Counted from the first letter of the stretch, positions 48,490 through 60,245 are shown. The stretch is 64,000 nt of DNA from Orientia tsutsugamushi str. Boryong (GCF_000063545.1 NC_009488.1:1922001-1986000); one strand, 5' to 3'. The notes: generated by a model not told the origin, from the sequence alone. Numbers and translations: made by a program.

Positions 48490-49090
48490 GTCACTAAATT
48501 GTTTTGCGGTATAAACATTTGCTATTTTTACCGTTTGAATTATAATTTTATTGCTAAGTGATTATTGAGATAGTTTTCCTGTTAAATGTAGAGCTTGCAA
48601 AAGTTCAAATGCTTTCAGTATTCTCTTAGCGTGGCATAATGCGAATTACATAGATTATACTGTGAGATGTTTTATATCTATTACTTTAACTTGAATAGTT
48701 AATAAAAGAAGTAGCAATAATTGGAGTATTAAGATATACTGACGGTATAATTCTAGATTAAGTATTTATTGGTTAAAGCTGCGATATAAAAATAAGACGT
48801 AGATATACACAATAATTGATGCAATTATAAGATTAAACACAAGATTAAGACGCCATGGTCAGTATTATTGCCATAGTGCGACAGAAGAGTATATTAGTTT
48901 TATTATAGTTGCATCAATTATTATGTATACTATACTTAATCACTACAAATCTAAGTTAGTTTAATAATACATAGTAAGATTAGATTTTTCAATAATAATC
49001 TTTGGAGTCTAAATTTCTCAACTATTTGACACTAAATTAGAGCTTTATTTGTTTATTTACTATTTTTACGTAGGCATGTGTGTAATTTCT
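48490..49090. other. Intergenic debris with a small inverted-repeat element
   Basis: 48490-48570 resembles the leader of the primase gene (compare 15450-15530). The rest is AT-rich and unrecognised except for the inverted repeat at 48803-48930. Confidence 0.45.
48803..48930. repeat. MITE-like inverted repeat, about 128 bp
   Basis: Arms around 48803-48830 and 48903-48930 (ATAATTGATGCAATTATA against TATAGTTGCATCAATTAT) pair with about two mismatches in 26. No coding capacity. Only one copy seen in the window. Confidence 0.5.
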
Positions 49091-49100
49091 ATCTTCAGTA

Positions 49101-51735
49101 CTACCGTCTAACTCCAATTTTTGGAGATATATCAGTTTTTACAATTTGTTCAGGGTCTGTTTTTACGTTCTGATTATTAACTAATTTCATGATTTCAGGT
49201 ATCACAAGCTCCTTAACAGCTGTGGCTCCTTTATTTTTTAGCATTTCGTTAAAATCTTCACCTTCTGAAGGAACTACGATGCTAGTGATTGCTCCTTTAC
49301 TTTTCAGTACTTTTGCAGCATCGTTTATAGTGCTTACATATTCTTTATTCTGTTTATCATTATTTGCAGCTATAAGAATCTTTTCTCCTTGAAATGGTTG
49401 ATAGTACTTCAAATTATTAACATTTGAGCTATATACCATTCTGCTATCAATGCCAGCTTCCTGAAAACTTGATATCGTTTTTCCTTCTGCAGACAAAATG
49501 GTTACATCATAATTGTACTGTCTTTGTTCTTTGATTTGCATAAACAATGGAGTAGAAATATCTTTGGTGGTACATTGCTTTATGCAATTCTCTTGCTGGA
49601 CTCTTTCTACTTTAGCTTCTTGCTCTGGTTTAGCAGTAAAGTGATAATATTCTTCATTCACATGAGATCTATCATTGATATCATTGATTATAGACTTAAA
49701 CCAGTTTTCGATTTTACTAAAAACAGTTGTCTTTGTCCGTGCTTTCTCCAAATCATGAGCAGTTTTCAGAGTTATGCTAGCTGATTTATCATTTGGTCTG
49801 CTAAGCTGATTTATTAAGCTGTTAATGCTTCTAGTTGCTTCCTTATTGCAATATAGCTGTAATTTCTCTATATGCCTTGTCATAGCTACGTATGAGCTGC
49901 TTATATTACTTACTCCATTATGTAAAACGTATACATCTTTTATAGAAGCTCCCTGGGCCTTATAAACAGTACTTGCATAACCATGTTTAAATTGTATTTT
50001 GCTTGGGTCAAAACTCACATCTTGTCCTGCATCTGTCTTAGCTACAAATTCATTTTTATTAACCGAAGTTAAAGTTGCAAATTCACTATTTTGTATTTGT
50101 AAATCCTTATCGCTTTTTTGAAATACAATTCGATCTCCAGCCATGTAGGACTCTTTCCTTCCAGCTATTGAACGCCTATATTCTGTGCCTTGTAGCGTGC
50201 CATTAGCTTTTAACAAAGATCTAATACTTGAATTAAGAATGTCTACCTCTTTATTACGTACTGTAATTACCAATTTTTCATGTAGCTTAAACTTGCTTAG
50301 ACTCCAGTTGTATCTTAACTTACTCATTGAGTCCTGCAACGTATTATCAAACTTAATACATTTATTTTGTCTCAGTAATGTTATACCGCTTAAAATATTA
50401 CTCTCAGCAAACTTTGTTGCTGCTTCTCTGCTCCAGTTTTCACTTTGTCTTCGAATATTCACTAAAACATGTGAACTGAAAATATTACTCAGCATCTCAA
50501 ACATTCCGCCTCTTTCTATTGAAGCTAACTGCTTTTCATCTCCAGCAAGTATCAGTTGACAATTATTGTTTCTAACTACTCTAAACAGCTCTGCATATTC
50601 TCTAGTAGCAACCATTCCAGCTTCATCTACTACTATTAACCTATTTTGCATAAAAATTTTTTTTTTCGATTATACAAAAATCCTTTTACTGTATAGACTT
50701 CCTTATAACCTTTGCTCCTCAGCTCTGATACCGCTTTATGAGTAGGAGCAAGTCCAATAACATTTTGTCCACGATTTGTTGCAATTTTATATGCTTTTGC
50801 TAAAACAGTGGATTTACCTGTTCCAGCTCTTCCTCTTAGTACTCTAACTCCACTAGTGCTAAGCAAAATATGCCTTAGAGCTTGTTTCTGTTCTTCACTA
50901 ACATTTGCTAGACCTTCTATATCACTTTTAAGATTGTAAATATCGTTGTAATAAACTTGATTATTGATTTTATTAGCTATTCTTATTATTCTTACTTCCT
51001 CGTCTCTAACATCAGTTGTAGTAAAATATTTGCTACTTTCACCATCATCATGATATAACTCTAGTATTCTATTTGAACTGAACACTTGCTGAACTAACAT
51101 TCCCCTTTCTGTTAGGTCTGGTATATCTTTTACTGCTTTTTCAATATCCTGCTTAGTAAAAATAGATTTGTAATGTGTTATAGCATCCGTTATTACATCA
51201 ACATCCTTAATAATTTTTAAATTAGCCTCTTTACGTAACTCATTTTCATTTGCAACTTCATTAATTAAACCCCTAATTCTAGTAGGGCCAATATGCTCTT
51301 GCGGTACTGCACTTATCTTATCAACTCTATTTGTTAAGCCTAATTTAGCAAAATATGCATTAATTATTTCCTTCACTTTTTCATGAATCATCTCGGAATC
51401 TCGAATAACAAACTTTTTGCCATTAACTGTTCTGCATTTGGGGTTTAAATTTACTGCTTTATCTCCTAAACCAGTTCCATCTTCTCTAAATCTTCTTGTA
51501 GTAACCAATATATGCGCATGCCAGTTTTTATCTCCTCTATGAGGCTTATGAATGTCTATCTGTACTCCAAGACCATTTTGCACCCATTCCCCCATTGCAT
51601 CAACTATTTGATGAGTTATTTCTATTCTATGCTCTAAATTCAATTCCTTATCGTCTGGCAGTGCTATTACGATATCCTTCAATAGCTGACTGTTTCTTCT
51701 TTTTTCAGTCTGTTCCACCTCATTCATTAATATTT
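49101..51735 (-). pseudogene. traA: TraA(Ti) relaxase-helicase, truncated and frameshifted (RAGE-B)
   Basis: Homologous to 15623-18091. The first 70 or so codons, including the tyrosine, are replaced by the palindromic element at 51736. The HUH residues (NWHAHILVTTRR) and Walker A GRAGTGKS remain. An A10 run (50653-50662) shifts the frame between Walker A and Walker B; one more A would restore it. The C-terminal tail differs from copy A: after the helicase it carries a degenerate TOPRIM-like domain (KILIAANNDKQ, without DxD) and ends SPKIGVRR. Confidence 0.85.
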
Positions 51736-52089
51736 GAAACTCTAATTTAGGATAAGAGAAAATATGAAAGGTAGTGAGTAAAAGGTATACAAGAGGTAAT
51801 GTATAATTATATATTATCTGTAGTTTCAATTAATAACCGTTTATTTATTGCTCATATTTCTACAAATATTCTTTCGTAATACTATACTTAATAACCTGAA
51901 CATTCACCATTATAACACTTGTATATTACATATTTCTAATTGTTTCTTATCCTAAAATTGCATTTACAGACATGTGAGCAATAAATAAACTGCTATTAAT
52001 TGAAACTATATTTAAAGATATTACATAATATCTCTTGTATACCTTTTTATTATACCTTTCATACTTTTTCTTATCCTAATCTGGCGTTT
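51736..52089. repeat. Long palindromic MITE-like element, copy 2
   Basis: Same structure as 22384-22761, with inverted arms (TTTAGGATAAGAG ... TTCTTATCCTAATCTGGCGTTT). The left tip is eroded where it meets the relaxase gene. The outward side carries the full GGCGTTT end. Confidence 0.8.
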
Positions 52090-52503
52090 ATATACTTTTC
52101 GAAAAGCATATCTAGGTCATAGTAATAGCCAAGCTATTATAACTGCTTTATAGTAGTTTGGTTATACATATTTAATAGATAATTTTTGCAAGATATATCA
52201 AGAGTAGGAAAGAAAGATACTAATAGCAAGTAGTATAACCAAAGTAACAATTAAGCTTAGCTGAGTTATTAACAGTAGTGATATATTTTTACTTGTTGCC
52301 ATACAAGAATTTTAAAAATTATTATCTATTTACTTGCATCATAGATATAAAGTGATACTTTTGAGTGCAGTACAAAGAATATATGTTTCCTTTATTCTTA
52401 TCATTTTTCTGTTTTTAATATCAATCTATCACTGTAACTATTATTCTACTTACTATCGCACTCTGAATAATATAGTACAATAAAATGTAGTTTATCATAT
52501 TTA
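52090..52503. other. Intergenic, short inverted repeat only
   Basis: No gene recognised. TTTGGTTATA near 52157 and TATAACCAAA near 52231 form a 10-bp inverted repeat. DNA similar to the left part (AACTGTTTTATAGTA...TATACC) occurs near 33380, so this may be old repeat debris. Confidence 0.4.
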
Positions 52504-52986
52504 TCATTCATAATATGAATAATAAATTACTAGCAATATTGTACCAACAAAAATATATAAATCAGCTAAATTAAATATTATCAAATATATATCTATAAAA
52601 TCAAAAACAGCACCATATAGCATTCTATCTATGATATTGCTAGTACCACCAATAATTACTAGCATATAAGCATTAAACTGCAATAATTTCTTAGCTTTTG
52701 TTATCAAGTAGCAAATGCATAGTACAATTATAGTATTAACAATAAGAAAAAAAATATTGCCAATATCATAATAATAGTTAAATATTCCAAAACTAATACC
52801 ATAATTCCAAACATATGATATTTTGAAGTACTTAAAAATTGAAATTGCTATTCCAGGAGTCTTTTTTAAAAAGTTAATAAAAAATGACTTAACTAATTGA
52901 TCAATAATCAATAATTGAGTTCCAAAAATTAATGACCATAACTTATTTCTACTACTATTATTTTTAGACACTTCTAAATTACACAT
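52504..52986 (-). CDS. lspA: Lipoprotein signal peptidase (signal peptidase II)
   Basis: About 160 residues from ATG 52986 (ATG 53013 would add nine). Four membrane segments. LspA signatures: LLIIDQLVK near the N-terminus, [21 protein letters not shown] with the first catalytic Asp, and [10 protein letters not shown] with the second. It cleaves signal peptides from prolipoproteins at the inner membrane. Intact, and an ordinary chromosomal gene, which marks the end of the RAGE-B debris. Confidence 0.9.
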
Positions 52987-53119
52987 AATATATATAACCT
53001 GTTCTAATAACATTAATGATATTCTATAAACATAAAATTTTTATAAAACTGCTTCAAATAATATGAACGTATTGTAAAATTTAGTAGTGTCATAATTTAA
53101 TTACTGTTAGAACATTAAA

Positions 53120-53152
53120 TCTTTTAATTTTTATAAATAAGTTGTATACTTC
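53120..53152 (+). promoter_or_regulatory. Possible promoter of tRNA-Leu
   Basis: A TATACT-type -10 lies at about 53146-53151, 16 bp before the tRNA. A weak TTTTAA-type -35 lies about 17 bp further up. By eye only. Confidence 0.4.
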
Positions 53153-53167
53153 ATGCAAGTATTAATT

Positions 53168-53253
53168 GCCTTTGTGGTGGAATGGTAGACACAACAGATT
53201 CAAAATCTGTCGCTCATAAAAGCGTGCTGGTTCAAGTCCAGTCAAGGGCACCA
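53168..53253 (+). tRNA. tRNA-Leu (anticodon CAA)
   Basis: 86 nt. Acceptor GCCTTTG pairs with CAAGGGC (one G-U), with CCA encoded at the end. D-arm GTGGAATGGTAGACAC, anticodon loop CAGATTCAAAATCTG giving CAA, long variable arm (CGCTCATAAAAGCG) typical of class II Leu tRNA, and T-arm CTGGTTCAAGTCCAG. Confidence 0.95.
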
Positions 53254-53346
53254 ACTGTTTTATTATTTATTTAATATTTGTACAATAAAATAATATTAAA
53301 TTTAGTAATGTATAACCTAAATACTATAATAAATAAATTACTTAAT

Positions 53347-54102
53347 ATGTTTAGATTTATTTGCACTCTTTTTGTTTTGTTATGTTTTACTAACTGCATA
53401 ATCTTTGCAAAAGAAAAAACAATAATTACTTACCTTTCAGAAGATGATGCATACTCAAGAGCTGAGTTGCTCTTTCAGAAGAAAAAATATAATGCTGCTG
53501 CAAAGCAATTTTTTGATATTTTTGTTCAACATCTTGGCTCAAATACTGCAACAAAGGCAGAATTAATGCAAGGCTATAGTCTATACTTAGCAGGACAATA
53601 TTCAGAAGCATCTGAGGTGCTAGATAATTTTATTAGATTACACCCTGTGCATCAAAAAATTGCGGATGTATACTATTTAAAAGCTCTGGCAGAATACAAG
53701 CAAGCTCATAATCAACAAGATCTAGAGCAGCTTCTTCATGCAAAATTAGCGCTACAGCAAGTAATAGATAAATTTCCTAAAAGTGATTTTGCTGTAAAAG
53801 CAAAAGAAAAAATAAATGTTATCTCTAAAAATTTAGCTAGTAGTCAAATTGATATCGGAAAGTTTTATTTAAATAAGAAAAATCCTATTGCAGCTTTAAA
53901 TAGATTTAATACTGTAGTGGATAAGTATTCTCATACATCATATTATCCAGAAGCTATTTATAGAATTGCTCAAAGCTATGCACTGTTAGGACGCAAGCAA
54001 GAAATGAAAGAACAATTAGCTATTTTGAACATTAAATTTCCAAACGGTACTTGGTCTAAACGAGCTAGCTCATTATTACAGCTCAATGATTGTAATGCGT
54101 AA
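53347..54102 (+). CDS. bamD: BamD/YfiO-like outer-membrane assembly lipoprotein
   Basis: 251 residues from ATG 53347. N-terminal MFRFICTLFVLLCFTNC resembles a lipoprotein signal, though the lipobox (FTNC) is unusual. TPR-like repeats follow (SRAELLFQKKKYNAAAKQFFDI, GYSLYLAGQYSEASEVLDNFI, YYPEAIYRIAQSYALLGRKQE), in the order and length of BamD. It is part of the BAM complex that inserts beta-barrel proteins. Chromosomal core gene, intact. Confidence 0.85.
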   Translation: MFRFICTLFVLLCFTNCIIFAKEKTIITYLSEDDAYSRAELLFQKKKYNAAAKQFFDIFVQHLGSNTATKAELMQGYSLYLAGQYSEASEVLDNFIRLHPVHQKIADVYYLKALAEYKQAHNQQDLEQLLHAKLALQQVIDKFPKSDFAVKAKEKINVISKNLASSQIDIGKFYLNKKNPIAALNRFNTVVDKYSHTSYYPEAIYRIAQSYALLGRKQEMKEQLAILNIKFPNGTWSKRASSLLQLNDCNA

Positions 54103-54259
54103 AGCAATTCCATGTAATGCAGCATTTTTATACTAGATAGACTGGATGTTGCCATCTCTTCCATTCAAAAAGCATATTTGAATAATTGCATAGTAGTTTT
54201 TGTTTATCATATTTTCTATATAAGGCAGCTTCACCAAATGTAATATACAGATAGTTGTA

Positions 54260-54950
54260 AGTGAATCAAGATAAGGTGAATTAATCTTACTGATGAAAGT
54301 GAAGTTATGGAAGGAGAAGCTAGATCCACCATATAGCGAGTCTTGTGCTGCTGAAGGTAACGACAGTAGTAAAGCGTAGACAGTGAAACATTCGAGCCGA
54401 AACCAAATGGTGAACGTGATAGCCCTGAAAGTGAGATGTAGTGGAAGCCGATATGTTAGACTACATAGTAGGCAAAAGAAGATTGGAGGTCAAACTAGTA
54501 AAAATCCAAAAATTTTCAACCACCGGGGTCACAGGCGTCAGCGAGTTTGTAAAGATTAATGACACAACTTGAGAAGTCCTTATAACTCTTACGTAATTAA
54601 GTAAGTATTCAAAGTACAAGTGATGCTTTGGAGATGGTGTAAGGATGGCTGAGTTAGCCATAGTAGTGATGAAATCCAGTAATGTGGGTGGAGCCCGAAG
54701 GGTTAGCAGAAAAGTAAGAACGTAAGAGGGAAACAATGGCTGTACACAGCATAGACAGAAATACATGGTTAACGAAACTTGAGCGTATAAAGTTGCTATC
54801 ATCGAAAAATCAAGACATAAAGTTTAATAATCTAAATCAAGACATAAAGTTTAATAATCTTGGACATATCATTGATTTAAAGATGTGCTATAGGAAAAAT
54901 TGGTCTTCTAAGGCAGATAGTATAAGTATGAAGATTTATATATGTTTGGC
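54260..54950 (+). mobile_element. Group II intron remnant
   Basis: Structured RNA-like sequence with motifs usual just before an intron-encoded reverse transcriptase (CGAGCCGAAACC, GTGAACGTGATAG, GTGATGAAATCC, GGGTGGAGCCCGAAGGG, AACGTAAGAGGGAAACA). The protein begins MAVHSIDRNTWLTKLERIKLL at 54736 but is lost after about 25 codons. There the sequence becomes an inverted IS982 scrap and a 22-bp tandem repeat (54815-54858). No domain V or 3' end is found. Intron boundaries are approximate. Confidence 0.65.
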
Positions 54951-55056
54951 ATAAAAATTTTTTTCAACCTATTTTCAACCTTTTGAACAAAAATTTGACT
55001 GTAATTTTATAAAAAAATTATTTTCTAAAACACCTACTATAGCTGTATTTTTGGAG

Positions 55057-56602
55057 ATGAAAAATGCGCCCTGTAGTAATAGTTGTAATATTATTAAAAA
55101 TAATAGTAACAATAATGACACAATATTTTATAACTTTATTGGAAATATCATTCCACCAGAATGGAGAAAGCTAAGTGGAGATAATGGAAAAGCATTAAGT
55201 AAAACATCTAAACAGCTTTTATCATTCATAGTATTTAGACTACATATCTATTACAACAAAGATATAGATGAATTACAGGAAAGTTATCAACTTTATGAAG
55301 ATAAGCTGAATGTTGGTCAAAGAAGAGTTAGGCAATGCTTAGTAGAATTAAGAGATGCAGGTTTTATTGAAGTTGAAAATAGGACAATAATTAAAGACAA
55401 TGTTAAGTTACGTAATGTTCCTTGCATAAAAATTCTGAAAAATTTTCAGCACTATAGTGAAAAAGGAAAAGAAGAAAATATAGCCTTACCAGAAAAAAAA
55501 TTTCGTCCCAACATGAAAGAAATTTCAGGTCAACCTGAAACTTTTTTCAGGGACATATATAGATATATAAAAAAAATCTAAAATATCTAGATCTACTGAA
55601 GGTGAGTTAGTAGAGAATAACAAAAATGAAAATGAAGAACAAAATTTTCAAAATGTTGATGATTTTGAAAATGATATACGGACTTCAACTAAAAATCGCA
55701 ATAAAGACATTGAATCACTAATAACAAAGATTCTCAAGTCTTCGAATGGTAAAAAAGAATGGTTCAAAAGGTACAGGCTAGAAGACTTTTACCCAACTAA
55801 CACCAGAAGATGTAGTTACACTGCAACATAAGTCTGATAGAGGTTTTAACATATACTTTATCAACAAATTACTATTAAAGCTAGCAGATCAATATTCGAA
55901 TTATCATTTTGGCGGTAAGGCATCAGTTCTAAACTATATGGCAAAAGCGTTAGCAAATGAATTACGAACTACTGATCAGGCAAATAGTGACAACTGTGGA
56001 CTTGATAACGTAGAAAAATTTAATAAGGAAAAATATCTTGCGCAAATTGAAACAAGGACAAATCTTAGTAAGGAAAGCCAGTTGAAGCATAAAATTGCTG
56101 GTTCTTTTGAAGCAGCTATGGCTTATCAAATTTTGACTTCTTGTAGTTTTGGGCCAGCAGTTCGAACTAAGTTTTTTGTTAAGTTGCTTAAAAATATTAC
56201 ACTAACAGAATGTGATAGATCAAAGATATTACAAGCTGTACAAGATGTATATGGATACGACAAGAATTACAAGTTACACCATTTGAGCAACTCAAAACTG
56301 TTTCACAGAAACAAATCAATGAAGAAGAGTATCTCTTGAATCTGAGTAAACAATTGGACTCCAACTCAACTTGGTACAAAGTACGAAAATACATACTTCA
56401 ACATTACAAATATGAGCAAGTTATTGATAAAATATGGTTTAGTAAATTAAAAGTTGTAAATGAAGATAATGTTAATAAAAAAATATTCATTAAAGCAAAA
56501 ACAGAATTTGAAGATAGTTACATCAGAGGGAATTATCTGAAAGATTTTGAGTACGCTTTTAAAGCTCAAGGGTTTTCTTTTGAGTTAGTTAAGTTCGAAT
56601 AA
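55057..56602 (+). pseudogene. Third rep-like gene, broken in several places
   Basis: Diverged paralogue of 28244-29938. The winged-helix part (NGKALSKTSKQLLSFIVFRL ... RRVRQCLVELRDAGFIEVEN) is open to 55581. The linker has stops and frameshifts between 55581 and 55938. The middle (55938-56339) and the DnaA-I-like end (56336-56602, YKVRKYILQHYKYEQVIDKIW) lie in different frames. It is followed closely by dnaB, the expected partner. Confidence 0.8.
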
Positions 56603-56626
56603 TTTTAATAAAATTTAAAGAGTGAT

Positions 56627-58060
56627 ATGGAAAAAGATCTTGCAAAGATTGCTCCAAATAATATTTAAGCAGAGCAAATGATACTTGGGGCAATTCTGAT
56701 TAACAATCGTGCGCTATATAACATTAACGAATTTTTACTGCCGGAACATTTTTATGAACCATTACATGGTAAAATATATAAGTCAATTAATCTCATTATT
56801 AGTAAAGGAATTAGTGCTACTGTAATTTCGCTCAAAAATATGCTAGGCAATGAACTCGCATTTGAGGAAATAGGTGGAGTAGATTATCTAGCTAAACTTA
56901 CAACTTTAGCATTAAGTATAGTTAATGTTAATGAATACGGCAAAATAGTATATGATCTCGCACTGCGGCGTTATTTAATTGAAATTGCAGAAAAAATAGC
57001 AACGAATGCATATTCTTCTACTTTAGCAGATACAGCTATCAGTAAGATCGAAACTGCTGAATCTCAATTATATGATCTAGCTTCAAGAGGAACTTTAAGT
57101 CAAGGATTTATAAAATTATAAACTTCAATTGAAGAATCATGGACATCAATTTCATCTGCTATTAAAAATAAAAACTCTATTAACGGTATTAGTAGTGGAC
57201 TACCTGACCTTGATTCAAAGCTTGGAGGATTTAAAAATTCTGACCTAATAATATTAGCTGGCAGGCCCTCAATGGGTAAAACTGCTTTAGGAGTTAACTT
57301 AGCAATAAATGCTTGTAAATATTTTCTTACTCAAAAAAATACTAAAGATAATGTACCATCAGTTGGCTTCTTTTCTTTAGAAATGTCATCTCAGCAAATC
57401 TCTACTCGAATTCTTTCTATAGAATCTGAAATTAATAGCTCTGCATTATTTAACGGTAAAATAGGTGAACAAGATGTTGATAAGTTAAAGACTGTACAAA
57501 ATGAAATACAAAAGTGGAATTTTTTTATAGATGATGCTCCTGCAATCTCAATATCAGCAATTAGATCACGAGCTCGTAGACTTAAACGCACTCATAATTT
57601 AGCAATATTATTTATTGATTATTTGCAGTTAATTAAGATTGATTCAAATAGAAGTCAATATAATAGAGTAAATGAAATTTCTGAAATTACTCAAAGCCTA
57701 AAAGCACTTGCAAAAGAACTTAATATTCCAATAATTGCATTATCACAATTATCTAGAGCTGTTGAACAAAGGCCTGATAAAAAGCCGTTGCTATCAGATC
57801 TAAGAGAATCAGGCTCCATTGAACAGGATGCCGATATTGTAATGCTTATATATCGTGACGAATATTACTTATCTAGATCAGAGCCAGCTCCTGGAACGCC
57901 AGAATATACGGAATGGATTGCTAAACAAGATAGATGTCATAATACTGCTGAAATAATTGTTGCTAAACACCGTAATGGGCCAGTTGGTACAGTGAAGTTA
58001 CACTATACTAATCAGTATTCTAAATTTGGCAATATTGTTAAAAACTCTCAGCAAGGTTAA
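56627..58060 (+). pseudogene. dnaB: Replicative helicase DnaB with two in-frame TAA stops
   Basis: Full-length 477-codon DnaB in one continuous frame, with TAA at 56666-56668 (codon 14) and 57119-57121 (codon 165). The N-terminal domain (ILGAILINNRALYNINEFLL), Walker A GRPSMGKT (about 212-219), Walker B ILFIDYLQLI, and LSQLSRAVEQRPDKKPLLSDLRESGSIEQDAD are all conserved. The second stop sits in the linker, so N-domain and ATPase domain might in principle be made separately from ATG 56678 and ATG 57272, but decay is the simpler reading. Confidence 0.9.
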
Positions 58061-58287
58061 TAAACACTAGATTATGCATAAATGAAAAAATGCTGGTCCA
58101 AAAAAAAAAATTACAGCAAAATTTTACTCATTAACACCAGAGATATACAACTTAAGGTTAGTTCGTGATAACTGAATCAAAAATTTTATAATTTAATTTG
58201 CTTCTTTTCCAGTTTTTATCTGGGATTGGAGTATACAAAAAGTTTGAATTATGGTATAATTTATTAATAACCATTTAGAGATGGAAA

Positions 58288-58509
58288 ATGATAGATTTTT
58301 ATAGTGAGAGCTTAATAAATAAGCTGCTCAGAACCAACGTAAGATTTAACACCAAAATTGATCTTGATAAAGTTGAAAGAGCAATACTTTACGCTAAAAA
58401 ATATCATGGCCAGCAAAAGAGAGATACTGGAGAACTATACTATACACATCCATTGAAAGTAGCTCACATGGTATCAGACCACAGCTTTGAAACAGATACA
58501 ATAGATTAA
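58288..58509 (+). pseudogene. SpoT-like hydrolase, N-terminal stub
   Basis: 73 codons nearly matching the start of 19504-20079 (MIDFYSESLINKLLRTNVRF). It ends at TID-stop just before the HD motif; the remaining 115 codons are absent. The same AGAGATGGAAAATG ribosome-binding context is kept. It cannot hydrolyse ppGpp. Confidence 0.85.
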
Positions 58510-58584
58510 TTCTAGGAAATAGAATTGACAAAAAGTATAATTAACATTAACTTTATAAAAATATTAAATTAGATAGATACTGAT

Positions 58585-59088
58585 ATGAGTATTTTAAAAT
58601 CACTTTTACAACCGTGTTATGCTGTTATATTAGCATTCGTTGTATTATCTTCACCATCAATATGTACAGCGAATAATAATGTAAACTTCAATACTTCTAA
58701 AGTTAGTATTGATACTTCACAATTCTATATAAAATTTTCAACTGGTATTGCTACTAACTACGATACATTAGAAGCTGGAATTGGTTATAGATTAGATCGG
58801 CACAGAATGGATATAAGATTAGGATTTATTGGGCATCACAACTGTAGAGATAACTTTGTTCAAGGAAATTATTATTACAATATAATTGAAGGTAACAAAG
58901 CATCAATTTTTGTTACAGGTGGCCTAGTATCAGTTTTCAATGGTGATAGTGGTACTGGTATAGATGTAGGAGTTGGTACAACAATAAACTTATCAAGAGA
59001 TACATATTTAGACATTGAATGTAGCACAATGGCTAACTATAGACCACTTCCTATTCATATACGTTTTGGATGGCGGGTTCACATTTAA
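58585..59088 (+). CDS. Small outer-membrane beta-barrel-like protein
   Basis: 167 residues. A signal peptide (residues about 1-29, ending SICTANN) is followed by alternating hydrophobic/polar strands typical of an eight-strand barrel (FYIKFSTGIATNY, LEAGIGYRLDRHRMDIRLGFIG, ASIFVTGGLVSVFNGD, GIDVGVGTTINL, IHIRFGWRVHI). No family recognised with certainty. Intact, although flanked by broken cargo genes. Confidence 0.6.
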   Translation: MSILKSLLQPCYAVILAFVVLSSPSICTANNNVNFNTSKVSIDTSQFYIKFSTGIATNYDTLEAGIGYRLDRHRMDIRLGFIGHHNCRDNFVQGNYYYNIIEGNKASIFVTGGLVSVFNGDSGTGIDVGVGTTINLSRDTYLDIECSTMANYRPLPIHIRFGWRVHI

Positions 59089-59091
59089 TAA

Positions 59092-59904
59092 CTAATAAGT
59101 TTTATAGTTGGTAATTATTAGCCCATTAACGAGATTGCGTTGTTCATTAATTGAGTATGTAACTCCAATATGAGTGATGAAGAGGTCTTTGTATAAAGCT
59201 TTAATAAAGGTAGTGTTATTATTTGAAAGCATAATTTTAACACCTTTATTGTTGAGTTCATAAACAAAATCTCGTAGTCTGATTTGCTCTTTTTCATCAA
59301 ATGGGACTCTAGTGTAGAACCTTTCTCCTGATTGGTGGTAAGGAGGATCGAAATAAACAAAGTCATTTTGTTGAGGCCCTATAAATGAAAAATCCATTGC
59401 GCAAATTGATACATCGGTTAAAAGTTTACTACATTTGTTTATTCTAGAGCAAATATGAAGCTTAAGATATTACTTATCAGAAAATGTTTGAGCGGATGTG
59501 CCGTCTCTGTTTAGCCTATAAATTCCCCTAAAGGAATATTTATTAAGATATATAAATTTTGCAGTAATATCGTTAGGATCATTACTATAATAATTGTCCC
59601 TTATTTTATAGTAATAATTTTCAGAATGGTTTTTGTGATATAGATTTAGTAATCTATTAACCTCATTTGGATTCTTTTTTACAGCGTTATAACTAGTAAT
59701 TAAGTTGAGATTAATATCAGACAAAAAACATTGTTTAAACAGATGCCTAACTTGAAAAAATAAAGCCCCACCTCCAAGGAATGGTTCATAGTAATTATAG
59801 TATGGCCCTGAAGGAAGATGCTTTATTAGTTTAGCAACAATTCTCCTTTTGCCTCCAACCCAGTGAAGAAAAGGCTTTGGTTCATTAGAAATTGCTATTG
59901 ACAC
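59092..59904 (-). pseudogene. dam: Dam methylase with one nonsense codon
   Basis: Inverted duplicate of 25706-26518, same GTG start (59904). Codon 145 is TAA instead of CAA; otherwise the frame is open to the end, and the SAM motif (NYYEPFLGGGALFF) and DPPY are both present, though on opposite sides of the stop. The C-terminal third has more substitutions (FIGPQQNDFVYFDPPY) than the N-terminal third. Confidence 0.9.
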
Positions 59905-60032
59905 AAGAATTTTTGATTAATTAAATCTCTACTATGAATTATAGTAGAAAATAAGCCTTAAAGCCAGTAATAATAACTGCTGCAGAGCTTTTTTTATAAA
60001 TCTTTTTTGAATGATGTTTTTGAAGCTAGAGA

Positions 60033-60245
60033 TACAATGTGATAATTTCGCATCTACTTTAAAAAAGATGAAAAAATTTTTCATAATTATGACAAAAAGT
60101 CATGTACTGATAAAAATCAAAATGATACTGTATACCTGATATTATCTGAGATTCAAGATTTAGATAATATTTAGCTAGAGGTTATTTCATTAAAACTTCA
60201 GAATCTGCTATTAAAGGTACAAATGAATCTCTAGCTACACTTTAA
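60033..60245 (-). promoter_or_regulatory. Conserved multi-hairpin element, copy 3 (upstream of dam copy B)
   Basis: Reverse complement of the 25373-25587 element, with all its stems (ATGTGA / TCGCAT here as a U-G-containing stem on the + strand, AGATAATAT / ATATTATCT, TAGCTAGAG / CTCTAGCTA). Confidence 0.65.

Noticed and set aside
53168-53253. tRNA-Leu as the RAGE integration site
   Set aside because: No duplicated tRNA 3' end was noticed beside the integrase or the element edges, and core genes flank the tRNA on both sides.
54461-54802. 113-codon minus-strand frame in the intron region
   Set aside because: It overlies structured group II intron RNA and the RT start; such frames are often annotated as hypothetical proteins but are shadows.
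56666-57121. Stop-codon reassignment (TAA read as sense) in dnaB
   Set aside because: TAA ends many intact genes here, including TraD, and the other pseudogenes have ordinary frameshifts; plain decay is simpler.
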